From Tomocerus qinae (Eukaryota; Arthropoda; Collembola; Entomobryomorpha; Tomoceridae): a DNA stretch of 64,000 bases. The notes below the pieces were generated by a model that had not been told where the DNA came from, did no database searches, and saw only the letters and a program-made list of their open reading frames with translations. Below, piece after piece: positions 40,178-53,100 of this stretch (positions are counted from its first letter, which is position 1; the number at the start of each line of letters is the position of its first letter). The translations under genes were made by a program, and so were the position numbers. Location of the stretch: assembly GCA_020055645.1 (NCBI GenBank), contig CM034548.1:47236296-47300295 (forward strand). The letters run 5' to 3'.

Positions 40178-40830
40178 CTAGAAATAAGCCCGTCCTACGG
40201 ACGGGGAACAAAATACAATACTTATCGAATCAACATAATAATAGTGTACCAAATTCAACATCATTTAACAAAACTTTCTAAGAAAATGTTTGAAGTCCTT
40301 TTATCAGAGCCCGATTTTAATAATCATTAATATTATATGGACATAACATATAATTTTAAATCGCCCCTATATTTTAAATAACCCCGTTATTTTAAATAGC
40401 CCCGTCATTTTAATAGCCCCTTCATTTTAAATAGCCCCGTCATTTTAAATAGCCCCGTCATTTTAAATAGCCCCGTCATTTTAAATAGCCCCGTCATTTT
40501 AAATAAGCCCGTCACTTTAAATCACCCTTTACTTTTAAATCACCCTTTACTTTTAAATTACCCTTTCATTTTACATTACCCCATCATTGTAAATAAGCGT
40601 CATTTTAAATAATCCCATCGTTTTAAATAGCCCCGTCATTTTGAATAACCCAGTGATTTTAAATAACCCCGTCATTTTCAATAACCCCTTCATTTTAAGT
40701 AACCCCGTCCTATTAAATAACTCCGTCCTTTGAAATAACTCCTTCCTTTTAAATAACTCCGTCCTTTTAAATAACTCCGTCCTTTTCGATTTCACCGACG
40801 TTCAAGCGTCGTGTATCTAAGCAGTGAAGA
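40178..40830 (-). mobile_element. Helitron-like element, copy C (653 bp, best preserved)
   Basis: Minus-strand element. Its 3' end lies at the left: CTAG at 40178-40181 (T follows on the minus strand), spacer, then the perfect hairpin CCCGTCCTACGGACGGG (plus-strand reading) at 40189-40205. The next ~170 bp match copy A in inverted orientation, with the same ATACAATACTTAT block and the CCAAATTCAACATCAT block. An array of about two dozen 18-bp units follows. The inferred 5' end is A|TCTTCACTGCTTAG at 40830, with CACGA shortly inside as in copy A. No Rep/helicase reading frame is present, so mobilisation would need an autonomous partner elsewhere. Confidence 0.75.
40354..40790 (+). repeat. 18-bp minisatellite inside Helitron copy C
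   Basis: About 24 tandem units close to TTTTAAATAGCCCCGTCA. Near-identical units lie in the middle (about 40415-40505). Diverged variants towards the right include AAATAACTCCGTCCTTTT and AATCACCCTTTACTTTT. Because 18 is a multiple of three, the minus strand shows a 74-codon frame of six-residue repeats (RTELFK, MTGLFK), a by-product of the repeat and not evidence of a protein. The homogeneous core suggests recent local duplication. Confidence 0.85.
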
Positions 40831-43800
40831 TCAAACTGGACGTTTTTGGGATTTTGACTAAATAATTTTGTATATTGAAATAATATATAGTTTCAGCCAC
40901 TTTTCGCCTGGTTATAACCTGGTTTAAACCTATTTTTGCCAGCCGGCTGGCAGAAACGAAAATTTTGTGGCAAATACCCCACCCTGGTAAAAGGGTACTT
41001 GAATTGCTATTATTATAGTGATAAATATTTGTAAATGTGCCACTACAACAGTCACTGATAAGAAGGAATAAGTATTCTGGTCTAACTGTAACAAATTTAG
41101 AGAAATGGCTTCTTTATAATTTTACGATTTGACAAAAATACCTGGCTGCAGTTGTTTATTATTTCCCTTTTTTACCTGCTAAAATTGATCGATTGTGGTA
41201 GGTTAGTAAAATACACTCTGCATTTTATATGACCTTCAATTTTCAGGTCTTAAATGAGGTACATACTTCAAAAAGTAAATATTACATTACATCGAAATAC
41301 TTTCGAAACTAACTACTGCATCCATAAGATCATTTAGGCGTTACGTACGACGAGTTGGCTGGTAGGGAAGGTATACGATGGTTTAATAATGCTTAGGAAT
41401 ACGTATAATATGTAATGCAAGCATCCACTATGGTACAGATTACCTACTAAATAATGCTTTAAAAGAATGAATTATTAAGAAAATAAATCTTTTATGTCCA
41501 TTTGTGAGGTCGTGAAATTGAAATTGGAAGATTCACAATTTGACGCTGTATATTATTTTACTCTACTGTTGCAGTTGGCATCGTGCACCCCTTCAGCACT
41601 AATGTGCCTTGCATTAGTAACTTGCTTAATATTGTCATATTTAAGATAAGTTATAGGGGGGTTCATGAAATTAAAGTTTTTGCACAGCTCTAGATAAGAT
41701 TGAGTAGGACAGATCAGATTCTGTTTACTTTGAGCAAGCGACCGAAACTAAAGTAAAATAGTAAATATCAATATCACGTAAACAAATCTGAAACTCTTCT
41801 AATATCAAAGAGAGCGACTTTGGCATGAGCTTTCTAAACTTTTCTTTCCAGTTCCCGAAATAATATTCTGTCCGTAGCAGCTCGTTCCGCTCAGTTTTGC
41901 TTAGAGTCAGCTTGCCTTCTGGCTGTATCCCGTACTTTCCAGTAACTGCTCTCCCTAATCTCTCGCGACTCTTTTCCTTTCTCCTTATTCACGCATCATA
42001 CACTTATAGAGTTTCAATTGTAATAAGCAGCGTAAAAGTTGCCCATAGAAATCGTGAGTGCAGATCAATGATGAATTATTTATTGTTTGAACAACCTCTG
42101 TAAATGAATATCCCTCCAAACCTTTGCATCTCCACTCTTCTTTTCATTTTTTCACTTCAGTTTTTGCTTAATAAGAGGATGTGCAGAATAAACACTGCAA
42201 TGCATTAAAAGCAGTGCATGGTTGTTTTCTATCTCAACCAATTTTAATTTAAATGTTAAGTCACTATCTAGCAGTACAACTATTCACAGAAATGGTTATT
42301 GATTCTAAAGCAATGCAAGAATCAAACACAAATTTTCGAGGCAGAATTCCACTGACTTAGCTTGGTGACTTATGTCTACAGATAGAGAAAGCCTGCTTTT
42401 ATATCGGTAGCTAGCAAGCACTGTTAACGGCGGTGGGAGAAAGCCAATCCAATACCGAAATGTAGAAATGACGCTCCGCTACGCCATGCACATGCCTCGG
42501 CTATACACAACTAAGAAAATTTCTATGTCTGTTCCCTATCAACAGCTAACACCTACAACATGTAATTTTGTGCTTTGTATCAATGTACTGTTCTCTGATA
42601 AAAGACACTCAGAAATATATTTTGTAAATCTTTTTTCGGAAGAATGCAGAACCTCCAAAATATGAGTATGGTTGGAAAATAATTCTATAAATTTCCTTTA
42701 CCTATGGGAAATTTACATGAGAAAAGACTTGCTGCGGCACTCATGATGATATCATGCTCTTTGTTTTGATGTTACTACTATGTTGACACTCTTCATTACT
42801 ACGTTGCACGTTGGTATAAGGTGCAATGCAAACAGCTTTACTTATTGATCTTCAAGGGTCAAGGTTGTCCTTTTTGGAAGAGTTCGTTTCCATTGCAAAT
42901 GGAAGTATCTCCATCAAAATCGGGAATTGTGGTCTGTGACTTAATGGGGGTAAATTTGACAGCATAAAAGGAAAATTTATTTCTCTTTACACAACATGGA
43001 AATGCACCAATAATTGAAATTCAAAGATTTTCTTTGCATAGAGAAAGAAGTTGGTCGTCCTTGTCACTTTTCCCTTTCATTTTCCTGAGTGAGACTGGAA
43101 TCATAGTATAGATATTATATAAAAGACATTTAGCACAAAGATAGCACAATAAAACGCAGGAGTTACTCAAGGTTGTCATATCAATTTAGGATATGTTACC
43201 TCCATCATTCGTTATCAGCTTGGAATTAGGAATTATTTCATTTCTTCATCAATTAGATTAGAATTTAAGGCACACTTATTTATTAATAATGAGCTAATGT
43301 ATATTTAATATATATCAACATTTTTATTGAACACGTTCGTTTTTCATTCAAAATAATAGTAGAATGGATTTAAGGCTACAATTGTAGACCTAGGGAAAAT
43401 TAATTTCAGCGAACACATTAAATCGAGTAAACTACTTTGTTGCTGGCTTCCAAATCTTCAATAAAGGGCTTCTCTGGTGTTTGGTACATTTCAAGAAAAG
43501 TTGCACGGCCTAGGCAACTGGCACAGTTATACTTGGTGTTACATACACTGGGAGATAGAATTTCAAGTAAAGTAGAGATAAAGCAATATTAGAAGTGAAA
43601 GAAAGGTTAATAGGATGTTTTGACTTGATACAAAGGAAGAAGAGTAAAGAAAATGAGACGAACGATGCGCGAGCAAGCAAGTTTATTCGTCGGAGAAGTT
43701 GCGATACAGAACAGGACAATAAGATAAAGTTGTAAGTTGACGTGCAGTTGAAGTCTAACTTTACTCTCTGCTTGTTTTTTATTGAAACGAAACAACAGTA

Positions 43801-44303
43801 GACCATATCATGTTTGCGGGTTAAGCTACCTTCCCAATTCACTCCACGGCTAAAATTCTTTATGACTACTTGCTTTGCCACTTACAATTAGTCCTTTCAA
43901 AGGGAATATCCTTGTAGTGTCCCAACTTCTGAATCAAAGATCTGGCGAAATGAGCCTGTCTCTCAAATTTCGCCTAATGCGCATAACTATACGGTCGGAT
44001 TTGTATAGCTGTGGGTAGACTGACTGACTAACTGAGTATAACTGGGTATATGGGACTGTTATGCTTTCAACTGTGTGTGGGAACATCCTGTCCATAAAAG
44101 AGTAGAAAAACTTTCCTGGGTGTTCCACGATGTGATGAATTTTCTGCACACTGCAAACGATCTAAAAGATAGTGTTAAAATGACTCATTTAAAAAGATAT
44201 CATTTGATATTCATTTACAACCAGGCTCCCAACATTATTTGAATAAAGATTGAAAAGAAAAACAGCCAACACAGGACTTTTGTATTGTAAGATATTTTAG
44301 TGA
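40831..44303. other. Noncoding stretch, nothing recognised
   Basis: AT-rich DNA with short frames only. The longest minus-strand frame (43510-43881) is compositionally ordinary and shows no domain. No RNA gene or repeat array was seen. Confidence 0.45.
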
Positions 44304-44421
44304 ACATTGTATGGCGTGTTATAGAAAATTGTGTGACATTGTATGGAGTTTAGGTAAACAACCATTGGCTAAATTTATGAATTTTTGTACCATTGCAATG
44401 CAAAATATACGCCATAATATT
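44304..44421. mobile_element. Miniature palindromic relative of the TTTGTATGG transposon
   Basis: The left end reads ACATTGTATGGCGTGTTATA and the inverted right end reads ATATTATGGCGTATATTTTG. Inside the left arm, TGTGTGACATTGTATGGAG closely follows the layout of the left end of the transposon at 32856 (AGTGTGACTTTGTATGGCAG). The whole is about 115 bp, has no coding capacity and is fairly diverged. It sits only about 8 bp from Helitron copy D. Ends are approximate. Confidence 0.4.
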
Positions 44422-44428
44422 AATATAA

Positions 44429-44610
44429 CTAGAAATAAGTTCGTCCTACAGACGGGAATTAACACCAAAGTTATACAATTTAATAACAAAAAATCTTTTA
44501 ACCGATTATTATAAAAAAAATTCTACGTTTTCTGTTTAAATCCCCTCCCCTACTGCCTAGTATCTTATTTACAGCAACGTTGTTTTAATCGTCCCCGTTA
44601 TGATAATTGA
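44429..44610 (-). mobile_element. Helitron-like element, copy D (short, degenerate)
   Basis: The 3' end at the left reads CTAGAAATAAGTTCGTCCTAC, followed by a one-mismatch hairpin half AGACGGGAATT, matching copy C in position and order. A precedes CTAG on the plus strand, which is the T expected after CTAG on the minus strand. Inside are traces of the family minisatellite (TTTAAATCCCCTCCCC at about 44536 and TTTTAATCGTCCCCGTTATG at about 44583). The 5' end was not identified, so the right boundary is a guess. Confidence 0.5.
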
Positions 44611-47064
44611 TACAGTAAAATATGAAAGACCTTCCTGTTTGTCGATGGGAGATAAATAATGAAATTGGCGACGCCTAGCAAGCACACAAAGATGAACAGA
44701 AATATGATAATATATTAGAGATAACAATCCACTTTGGAGAGATTTCGCATTTCTTGCCATATATGTATAAATGCAACACAGTTCTTGGCAAAACAATTTG
44801 AATCCCTCAATTCCTTAATACTTCTGGAACTTCTATGCCGGATTTTATTGTCCCACTTTCCTGTACATTTTTTGGCCTATAGAGAAAATTGATGCATACT
44901 ACATATATGAATAGAAGAATGCATGCATTGGTGAAATGCAACTGAGGATCCTAATATAAATATATTGGCGGATCAAACTGTAGAGTAGTGGGTAAAATTA
45001 GTGTAGTAGGTAACGATTCTAACTATAGAAAAGACTACATTTATTTGGGTGTCGTCTTCCAATTTTTGAAATTAGAGTATCAAAGTAAAGAGACGATCTA
45101 GACGACCACTGAATGAAATCTCTTATTTTTAATGATGTCTTTAAATCGAAATGAACGATTACAAAATGTTGTGCCATTTAATTAAAGCAAAGCAATTAAA
45201 GCATTTGCACTTACTAGCATTTAAAGCTATATTAATAATTTACAAACTGGTATAGTTAATTAGTATATTTTGAGTAGTTTTTGTGCGCAAATGATTTTAG
45301 TAGCAAAGTTGATAAATAATAATTTTTTATTATTTAACTGCGTGATTCAATAATGTAGATACCATCTTTGTTTATATTATTTACCGTTTTATGAGTGTAA
45401 GCATGTATTATGGCATGACGTTGTGTGCAGAATCCATATTTAATAATTGACAGCTATTACACTATAGTGCCAAGTCAATGAATTGCATAGCATGTTTATG
45501 CTAACATTTAAAAACTTTGGTATTTTAGTTATATGGAACTCTATTTAATTTTTGTCGTGAATGTGGTCGAAAGTTGGGAACAATTGAAGTACCTACAGTT
45601 AGAAGTTTCTGCATTGGAAAATAATATTGGAGCATCGCCGTCACGGTTTTTAGGTAGAAAACTGCAGATAAATAGAAAGAGAGTTTTTCTGAGATCTGCG
45701 GCAGCCACAGGAAGACATTATAATATTATTTGACTATTAGATTTTCACGGAGAGGGAGGCAAGTTGGAATGTTTATATATAAACTTTGTGTAATATTATA
45801 AAAACGAGGTGGGATGAATGTCTGGTGTATTTATAGACAAAGAGTGATATCATTACGAGGGGACAGAGGAGGAAAAGGTAGAGATTACTAGAGATGCAGA
45901 AGGAGAGACAAAGCCGAGACAAATAATAGCCTTGTGTACATACCGCACTAACTTTTCTAACTTTCCTTCTCTTCCATTTCTGTAAATTACAGACGGAAAG
46001 TGCGTAAGGAGCGTACGCATTGTGGAAATGCAACATAAAAGTAGTTGTGTGTTCGCAAGTAAGCAGGAAAAGGAATCGAGATGCATTCTGAGAAGAGTAA
46101 GCACATTGTACTCTTGTTCTATCTATTAACTAAATGGCATTTCCTCTGTCTTCCTCTCCTCTTACGGCTCTACATATTATTTGGGCTAGGTATCTCTTGT
46201 ACTCGTAAATACTCCCAGTCACTAATGCATAAAAGCACAGGACACATTTAGACTCCACATTCTGAGGCTAATATTTGTCTTGTCGGTGCACAGAAGTATA
46301 TCCCAACTGCATACAGCTCTATAGACTCTGTGTACCCTGCATACCTACGTAACCTTAAAACGTAATAAATGCGTCTTCAGTTACTTACTGGCATGGAAAT
46401 TGAGCTTTTCCTTCTCTCCTCCGTTTCCCTTAACTCAACTCAACTCGGGCTCTGAAACAGTCTATGTGGTGATAAGAGCAGAGAAGCAATGCAATAAAAC
46501 ACGCTAAATAGAAGCATTTCTTACTTTGAGTACTATACCTCCCGGATATAATATTTAACTTTCTATGCACCGTAAATGCCCCAATAGAAAACGACTAGCT
46601 ACTAACCAAAGCTGCTATTTACACTGGCATTTACTTATTTTTGGTTTACTGGACTACAGTGATTTCTACTCGTTTAACTGATCTGATAGATAAAGCATGC
46701 ATGGCCTCCATTGATCTTTTACGGTCTTGTACCTCAGTCAAATGCTGACTACACGCGGCTAAACTGTACACATGCAGAAACAACAAAATTGCCGTAATGT
46801 GGCAGATGTTATTTTCGGATACTATTTCTTGGCTACTTTATGATACCTTGTGCTGTACTATATTTTTGTCTTGCCTTAGTTAGCTTCCTTTTTCTCCTGT
46901 CTGTTCTTTAGTTCTCTATGTATGCTTTGCAATGGGTGGGTGGTGTGCTACACTCAACCCATTTGTGGATTCGTCGGCTCGGTTTATACTCAGCCTAACA
47001 GTTTTTTGGTTTACTTCGACTCCTGAAAGATTTATTTATCAGAACAGCAAACTTTCTTTAAAGA
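44611..47064. other. Noncoding stretch, nothing recognised
   Basis: AT-rich DNA with short frames and no recognisable domain. Locally purine-rich near 45.8-45.9 kb. CAACTCAACTC short repeats occur near 46435. Confidence 0.45.
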
Positions 47065-47107
47065 ATGGACTCACCTCTGATTGGACTGCTTTTTGTAGTA
47101 CAATCAG
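47065..47107 (+). CDS. Possible short start exon (MDSPLIGLLFVVQS...) or recursive splice site
   Basis: An ATG in the context AAAGAATGG opens a 43-nt frame, MDSPLIGLLFVVQS, which runs directly into CAG|GTGAGTTAAG, a strong splice donor. The hydrophobic stretch after a short polar N-terminus resembles a signal-peptide start, but Asp at position 2 is unusual for one. Alternatively, the pyrimidine stretch CTGCTTTTTGT, the CAG and the immediately following GTGAGT could be a recursive splice (ratchet) site, known from very long insect introns. The segment also forms a hairpin (GACTCACCTCTGATTG against CAATCAGGTGAGTT). No downstream exon was identified. Weak call. Confidence 0.15.
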
Positions 47108-50100
47108 GTGAGTTAAGTCATTTTCTACTTGTTTCTATTTCCAAACTTGCGACAAAATACTCATTACACATTTTCCTCTTGGGAAACAAGTCCACTTTAT
47201 ACTGATTTGATGATATGTTACTCCAAGCTTACGACTTAGTCAGTTACGCATTTCAGAGGTGAAATAAGACGTAAATTAGCGTGCAATAACTTTTTACAGA
47301 AATGTAGTATTTAAATCAGATATTTCATATCACATCCACAGCGAATTTATTTCATCTCAAATTCTAGGCTCGACAAGTATTTCTGTGTCCTGCATAGTGA
47401 AAGCAGTTGTATACTTTAGAGTACTTTTGTCGGCGATGAACTTTAATATAAATAAGCCTCTTGTAAAGTAGACCATCAAAGCAAAAGCGTACAGTAATAT
47501 GCGCCTATGCTATAACGCTATGATTAAATCTTTGAATGATCGGGGATAGAGAATATCAGTTAAAAAACAATATTTTCTGAATAAAACGAGGAAATTTCCA
47601 TTTGTCGCATTTTAGAAGTTGTATAGAATATTTATGCGTTACTCCATCCACCATAACGACCGAAGTAAAGTAAAAGTTTCCATTGAAACTTTTACATTCA
47701 GACAATTGGCCATTGTTATTGTTACTATTATCCAAGAAATATTTTGTTCATCTTATTAGAATGTTTGGCGCTATTATGGTCAAGGCCTATCGTGCCAGTA
47801 TTAAATATATTTGTGTTATGTAGTGTTATTACTGCGAACATTTAGTTACAAAGTAACAGCGGTGTGTGTCATAGAATGAAATTGGCCAATTGGTGCACAT
47901 ACCTTGTTTAGCTCCGGGTATGTCGGGTACTATTTAATATACTAATATTGTTAATGCGCCCCACGTATTACTACACTGCACAGGTAATTTTTAACGGTAG
48001 AGAGAACTTGAGTGTCGTATCGCATCATTTCGTCTCGTGCACAGGTTGAATAACGCTGGATTGAAGCTGAAATGAGGAGTTGTTGGCTTTGGCATGCAAT
48101 CTTGTCATTACCCACTCGGTTGGTAATGAGAGGTGGGATTATTTTTTGCCGCTTTCCTTCGTTCTATTATTTCTAAACAGTTACCTATATACCTTTATAT
48201 CCAAGTACGTATGTCTAGGTCACATACCAGCACACAACCACATTCAGGCAATTTTCTACTTATTCCCAAAACATTTGCTTATGCACCCAATGCTATCAAA
48301 TGGAGTATGTGTACAAAATAACTGACTATATACTACAGGCAGTGCTACTTAATAGGCAATACATATAGTAGCATGTATGAATGCATTCTGCTCCAATAGG
48401 TCTGAAATTAAATTACATCCCACACAATTACGTACAAAATGCACGGCCAATAATGCCTCTATTCGAGATAATCAGCTACGCAATTACTAACTTTAGACTA
48501 AAGATGCAGGATTTGGTGTATAACTCTCCGTTTATCAAAATAAATGATAAATCCAATGCTACTCAGCTGTAACAGCTTTATTTTTCAGAAGATGGTGTTT
48601 AAATACTGCCGTATAATGCACATGCACTCAATACAATAAGTAACTGCGACACAAAGGCTGAACACCTTTTCAATTCAGCAGAAACTACTCAATGCATATC
48701 AGGCATAAAGTAATATTTTAACATTGTTCTTCAAATTGCATGTGCAATTGCGGATGGGACACACGACATGATTAGCCAGCAGCTTTGTACATTGGGTGAG
48801 CTAAAATTGTCCTAGTCCTATGGTAAGCGTACACCCGATGTATTTATAGACCCGAATTGGGTGAAAATTTCATCATTTATGGTATATCATAAACTATTTT
48901 GGCGCAACCTTTAATTTGCATGTTATTAATCAATGTACTAAATGTACATAGGTTTTAACTTCACTTAATATGTACAGCACAATGCCCACACAAACCTTTG
49001 AGCACAGCCAAGGAAGCAAAGGAAAAGATACAATAGACGTTGTTCTACCATAAAATAGTAGCCTTGTTCATTGGGATATTTCCGTGATACTAAAGTAGTG
49101 TGGGAAATGAATGCAAATCGGGTTCATTAAAACTCTAGCAAGTTCTTTTATTCTAAAGTACCTTGTATTTCCTAGTTTTTAACTCTTTCCATACGTATGT
49201 CTTACACTGCTGCAAAGAGGTACTTTCCTTGCTCTAATGGTTGTGCTATATCATCGATTCTTGCAGCAACCTTACGTTGAGTCTTACAATGATCTATTTC
49301 TCTGCTGCCCAGGCACTAACTCCCTGTTTTACGAGCTTTAAGAAAATGGTCACATCATTTATGTAACAAACATGACTCAATCAAAGTCCAATATATTTAT
49401 TGTATTACATTGGAAATTGTTTGCTAGCGAGCAAATATAGTAAATGTGTTCAGATTCAGAGGTTTTGGAAAAGCTAACCTATTTTAATAAAATTGAAACT
49501 AATGTGAACCATCAATATGCAACTTTGTGCATAATATCAGTGTTATCTTTACATATATTCATAAGTTTGTAAGTACATTCTGAAATTTTATGAGAGGCTC
49601 TATAGCAGTTTTATGTTCATTTGGTAAACTATTTTTCTGAAAGTATAAAATTTGAAGAAAATATAAAATGCCTTAAAATACCATTTTCTAATGTTTAAAT
49701 GAAACGCCATTTTCTAAAGCCAATAGGTAATTATATTAATGATAATATTTCTTGGAGACGATATGGAGAATTATTGTAACTAATTGAGCAGTTTATTTGA
49801 AAGAAGATATTTGGCAAAAGGTCGTTTGGACGTTTTAATTTAAAAACTTACTGAAACATTTATAGTAGTGTGTTAAGTAGGGTACCATATTTTAGGTCTA
49901 AAAATATTTGTAAGTTAATTTATGTGAAGAGGGTTGATAGGATTTGTGTTCACAGTCCCCCCCCAAGCCTTAAGCATCATAAAAAAGTGAAATTAGCCTG
50001 CCGTAAAATAATTTTACTAAGTGCACCATTATGACTGTAAACGCTTTTATATATTGTAGTGCATCTGTAGTATGTAAATACTACTACTACATACTGCACT

Positions 50101-53100
50101 ACTATGCTGCAAGGTGAAAGTCATTTCGGCAAGCACAAATGAAATCTGAATGTAATTAACAGCAAAATCGATACCTGTACATCATCGACTTTGTAGTACA
50201 ACATTTCCTTAACTGTTTGCTTTATTGTTTGAAATAGTAGTAAGAACGGCTAAGTGAAAATTGGAAAATGAGGCCACGAAAGTGTGGTCCCCCTTCATGT
50301 GTGTTTAGCTTAGCAGTCAACCACTATGCAATTATTGCCAAAATGAACGCTTCATATAATTTTGGTCTTCTTCCCGTTTATACTCCAGGAAGAATTATTT
50401 CTATATCCAAGTGCTGATGTTAAAATAAAATCTCCTTCTTCAAATAGTTCCACGTCGTGGTCTGGAGGTGGAGATGTCATGAGCTATAGCAAACTGGCTG
50501 TCTCTAAATATTATTTCATTCTCCGCTGGTTAAAATTTATATAACTCTTCATGCCCCAATTTAGAAACCTTATCGCAAATTAATTTTAAAGGACCTCTTT
50601 GTTGTGTCTGTATTTGTGTCAAGGATGTCAAGACTGAGGCTATTAGGTTATACCTAACACTTGAGAATATAATACATTTAGGGAAACATTCAGTACAGTG
50701 TAGAAAGATGTTTGGGGAATTGTACGGGATAGGTCTGAAAAATGTATTAAGTAAATGAAGAAAGCTTCTACCTGTTTTCATCGTTCCCCATTGACGTTTG
50801 AATCCGTGATGAAATTCCTAAAGCCTTTACTTGCTGGATGTTTGCAATGGTGCAATTGTTCTTATCAAATTAAATACTAAATTTCCGCTGTACCGTTACT
50901 AGTAACATTTTATAAGTGCATTAAGGCTGAAGGTCAATCTAAATTAGTGATAACAAGAATGTGGGAGGTTTAGAAAACTGCATGACAAGCGGCAGTGTTA
51001 GATACAAGGCAGTTGAAGTTTAACTCTCTTTCTTGCATTTACTGTTTACACTCAATTCGTATGTAATTCTAAATTCCTTGAAATTGCACCTTTAGCATAT
51101 AAATATAGAGTAATTTTTATTTTCATTGGAATACTAGAATCTCATCGACCTAGACAAACAACAAGTTTGCCTTGTTTACATAATGGCCATAAGTGGTTGA
51201 CTTATTTATACTACTTACACTGCCTACTTACATTCTATGCCTGCACTTATCTTGTCTCTCCTTGGCTCTGTTGACAATTCTGTTCTTTGTAAAATGTAAT
51301 AAAATGGTTTGGGTCTATATCTTTTGTGTGAAACATTAGCAATAAGTCTCACCGTTATACAAAATGCATATGGGGACTGACAATGTAATGTTTATGCTGT
51401 GTATTTATACTATTGTATATTGGCTGTGTGTTTTTGTATTTGCACAATGTGAAGTACTACTTTACACAAGACCGTAAGAAAACTATGCAGTTTTAGTATA
51501 CCGGAATTGCGTGTGTTGGCATTTTATGGAGCATGCAGTAGTCAACCAAACTAAGAACTACATACTTTTATATGACACGTCCTTAGAAGTGCTATCTCTG
51601 TGCTGAACACGAGAGAAATAAAATTACACGATGCTTCTTTGATACAATAGCCGTGCCTCAGCATTTCAATGTCCTGCACTTACTCAAATGCACTTTGAAC
51701 AATAACAAGGAAATTGTGTATTAACTACCGTCTTTAAACATTTACAAACATGGAGCAATAGCCATAATTAAATTCTTCAATACTTTCTCATTGTGTCAAA
51801 ACCATACATTAAAATTTAAACAAATTGATAGATACGTCCTTCCACTTTGCCATACACTTCTACAGGGCGTAACATGCAGAAAACAATTTTATATTTTCAA
51901 ATATATAAAGAACTACTTCAGTCACAACATTTCAAATTACGTCGTTACTAAACTTAATTTTACATGCTCTCGAAAGTATTAATTACTAAAACATTTTCCT
52001 CCGCATAAATAAATTAGTCTCTTCAAATGTGTATTGTTATCACTCCCTTTTGTATTCTTGGTGTTAAAATATTTAGAGACATAGTAATAAAAATAGAAAA
52101 CTAACAGTGAAATTGCTATGATGAAGATAAAGATGCGAATTCTTTCCCGATGATGCCATAACGACTTTAGTATAGCCTTATATAGTTAATGTTTCTAAAA
52201 TATTATCTTTATCTGTAATAACGAAGGAAATAAAATTCAAAGAAATTCCTAGTAGATGTTTTTCACTTAACTCTATCGCTTTCATTAAGCATTATGATAA
52301 TATTTTCCTCTGAAATAATGTTATGATGCCAATTGGATGAAAATTTTTTATGCTATTTATCTTATGAAATAGTTACAATTTGGATTCCTAGATACAATGT
52401 AGAAATTTTCTGTCCGAAGCTATTTTATAGACCAGTGATATATATTATGTATATATGCTTGTTACTTAATGCAACTTTTAGTAGTAAGTATATAGGGATG
52501 GCAACGCTCTAGTATTCTATGAAAATTAGTGGCAAGGTGTTGTATAAGATCGCACATATTTGTTTACATTTATTACATCATATCATTATAACATATATTA
52601 TGCCCATGTAATGAACTTACATCATATTATTTCATTTCTCACTCTAATACTTACAATTACGACTCAATTAAGTACCAAAATTACACGCAGTGGAGTCAAA
52701 ACAACCAAACAATACAATGATTCATTCGTTGCTTACACAAATCTAATATTTGGGAACATAATTACAGATTTCTGACGGGCACTATGGGTCCATGATAACA
52801 AGGAATATTTCTCTATGCTTTCTTTTGTGACGGGGAGGGACAATGGGAGGGAATCATGGAATATGAGTATATAAGTATAGCAATGACAAATTCATTGACT
52901 ACTACTATGCATGTTCATGTACGTAGTAACATTCCCTAGCATTGGATTTCTACGCAGCTGAATAGTACAAGTAGTTAATTTATAAACCTATATTTACGCA
53001 TATCTATGAATATGGATATTTCGCATTCGGAGGGTAGGTGATTGAAATCACCCTTATTTGTTATAATGGTAATGATACCATTATTGTTGATATTGTTAGT

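Noticed and set aside
40571-40795. 74-codon minus-strand frame of RTELFK/MTGLFK repeats
   Set aside because: Direct translation of the 18-bp Helitron minisatellite. Periodicity is that of the DNA repeat, with no independent sign of coding.
47670-47695. Perfect 11-bp inverted repeat with CATT loop as a pre-miRNA
   Set aside because: Too short for a miRNA precursor and not extended by imperfect pairing.
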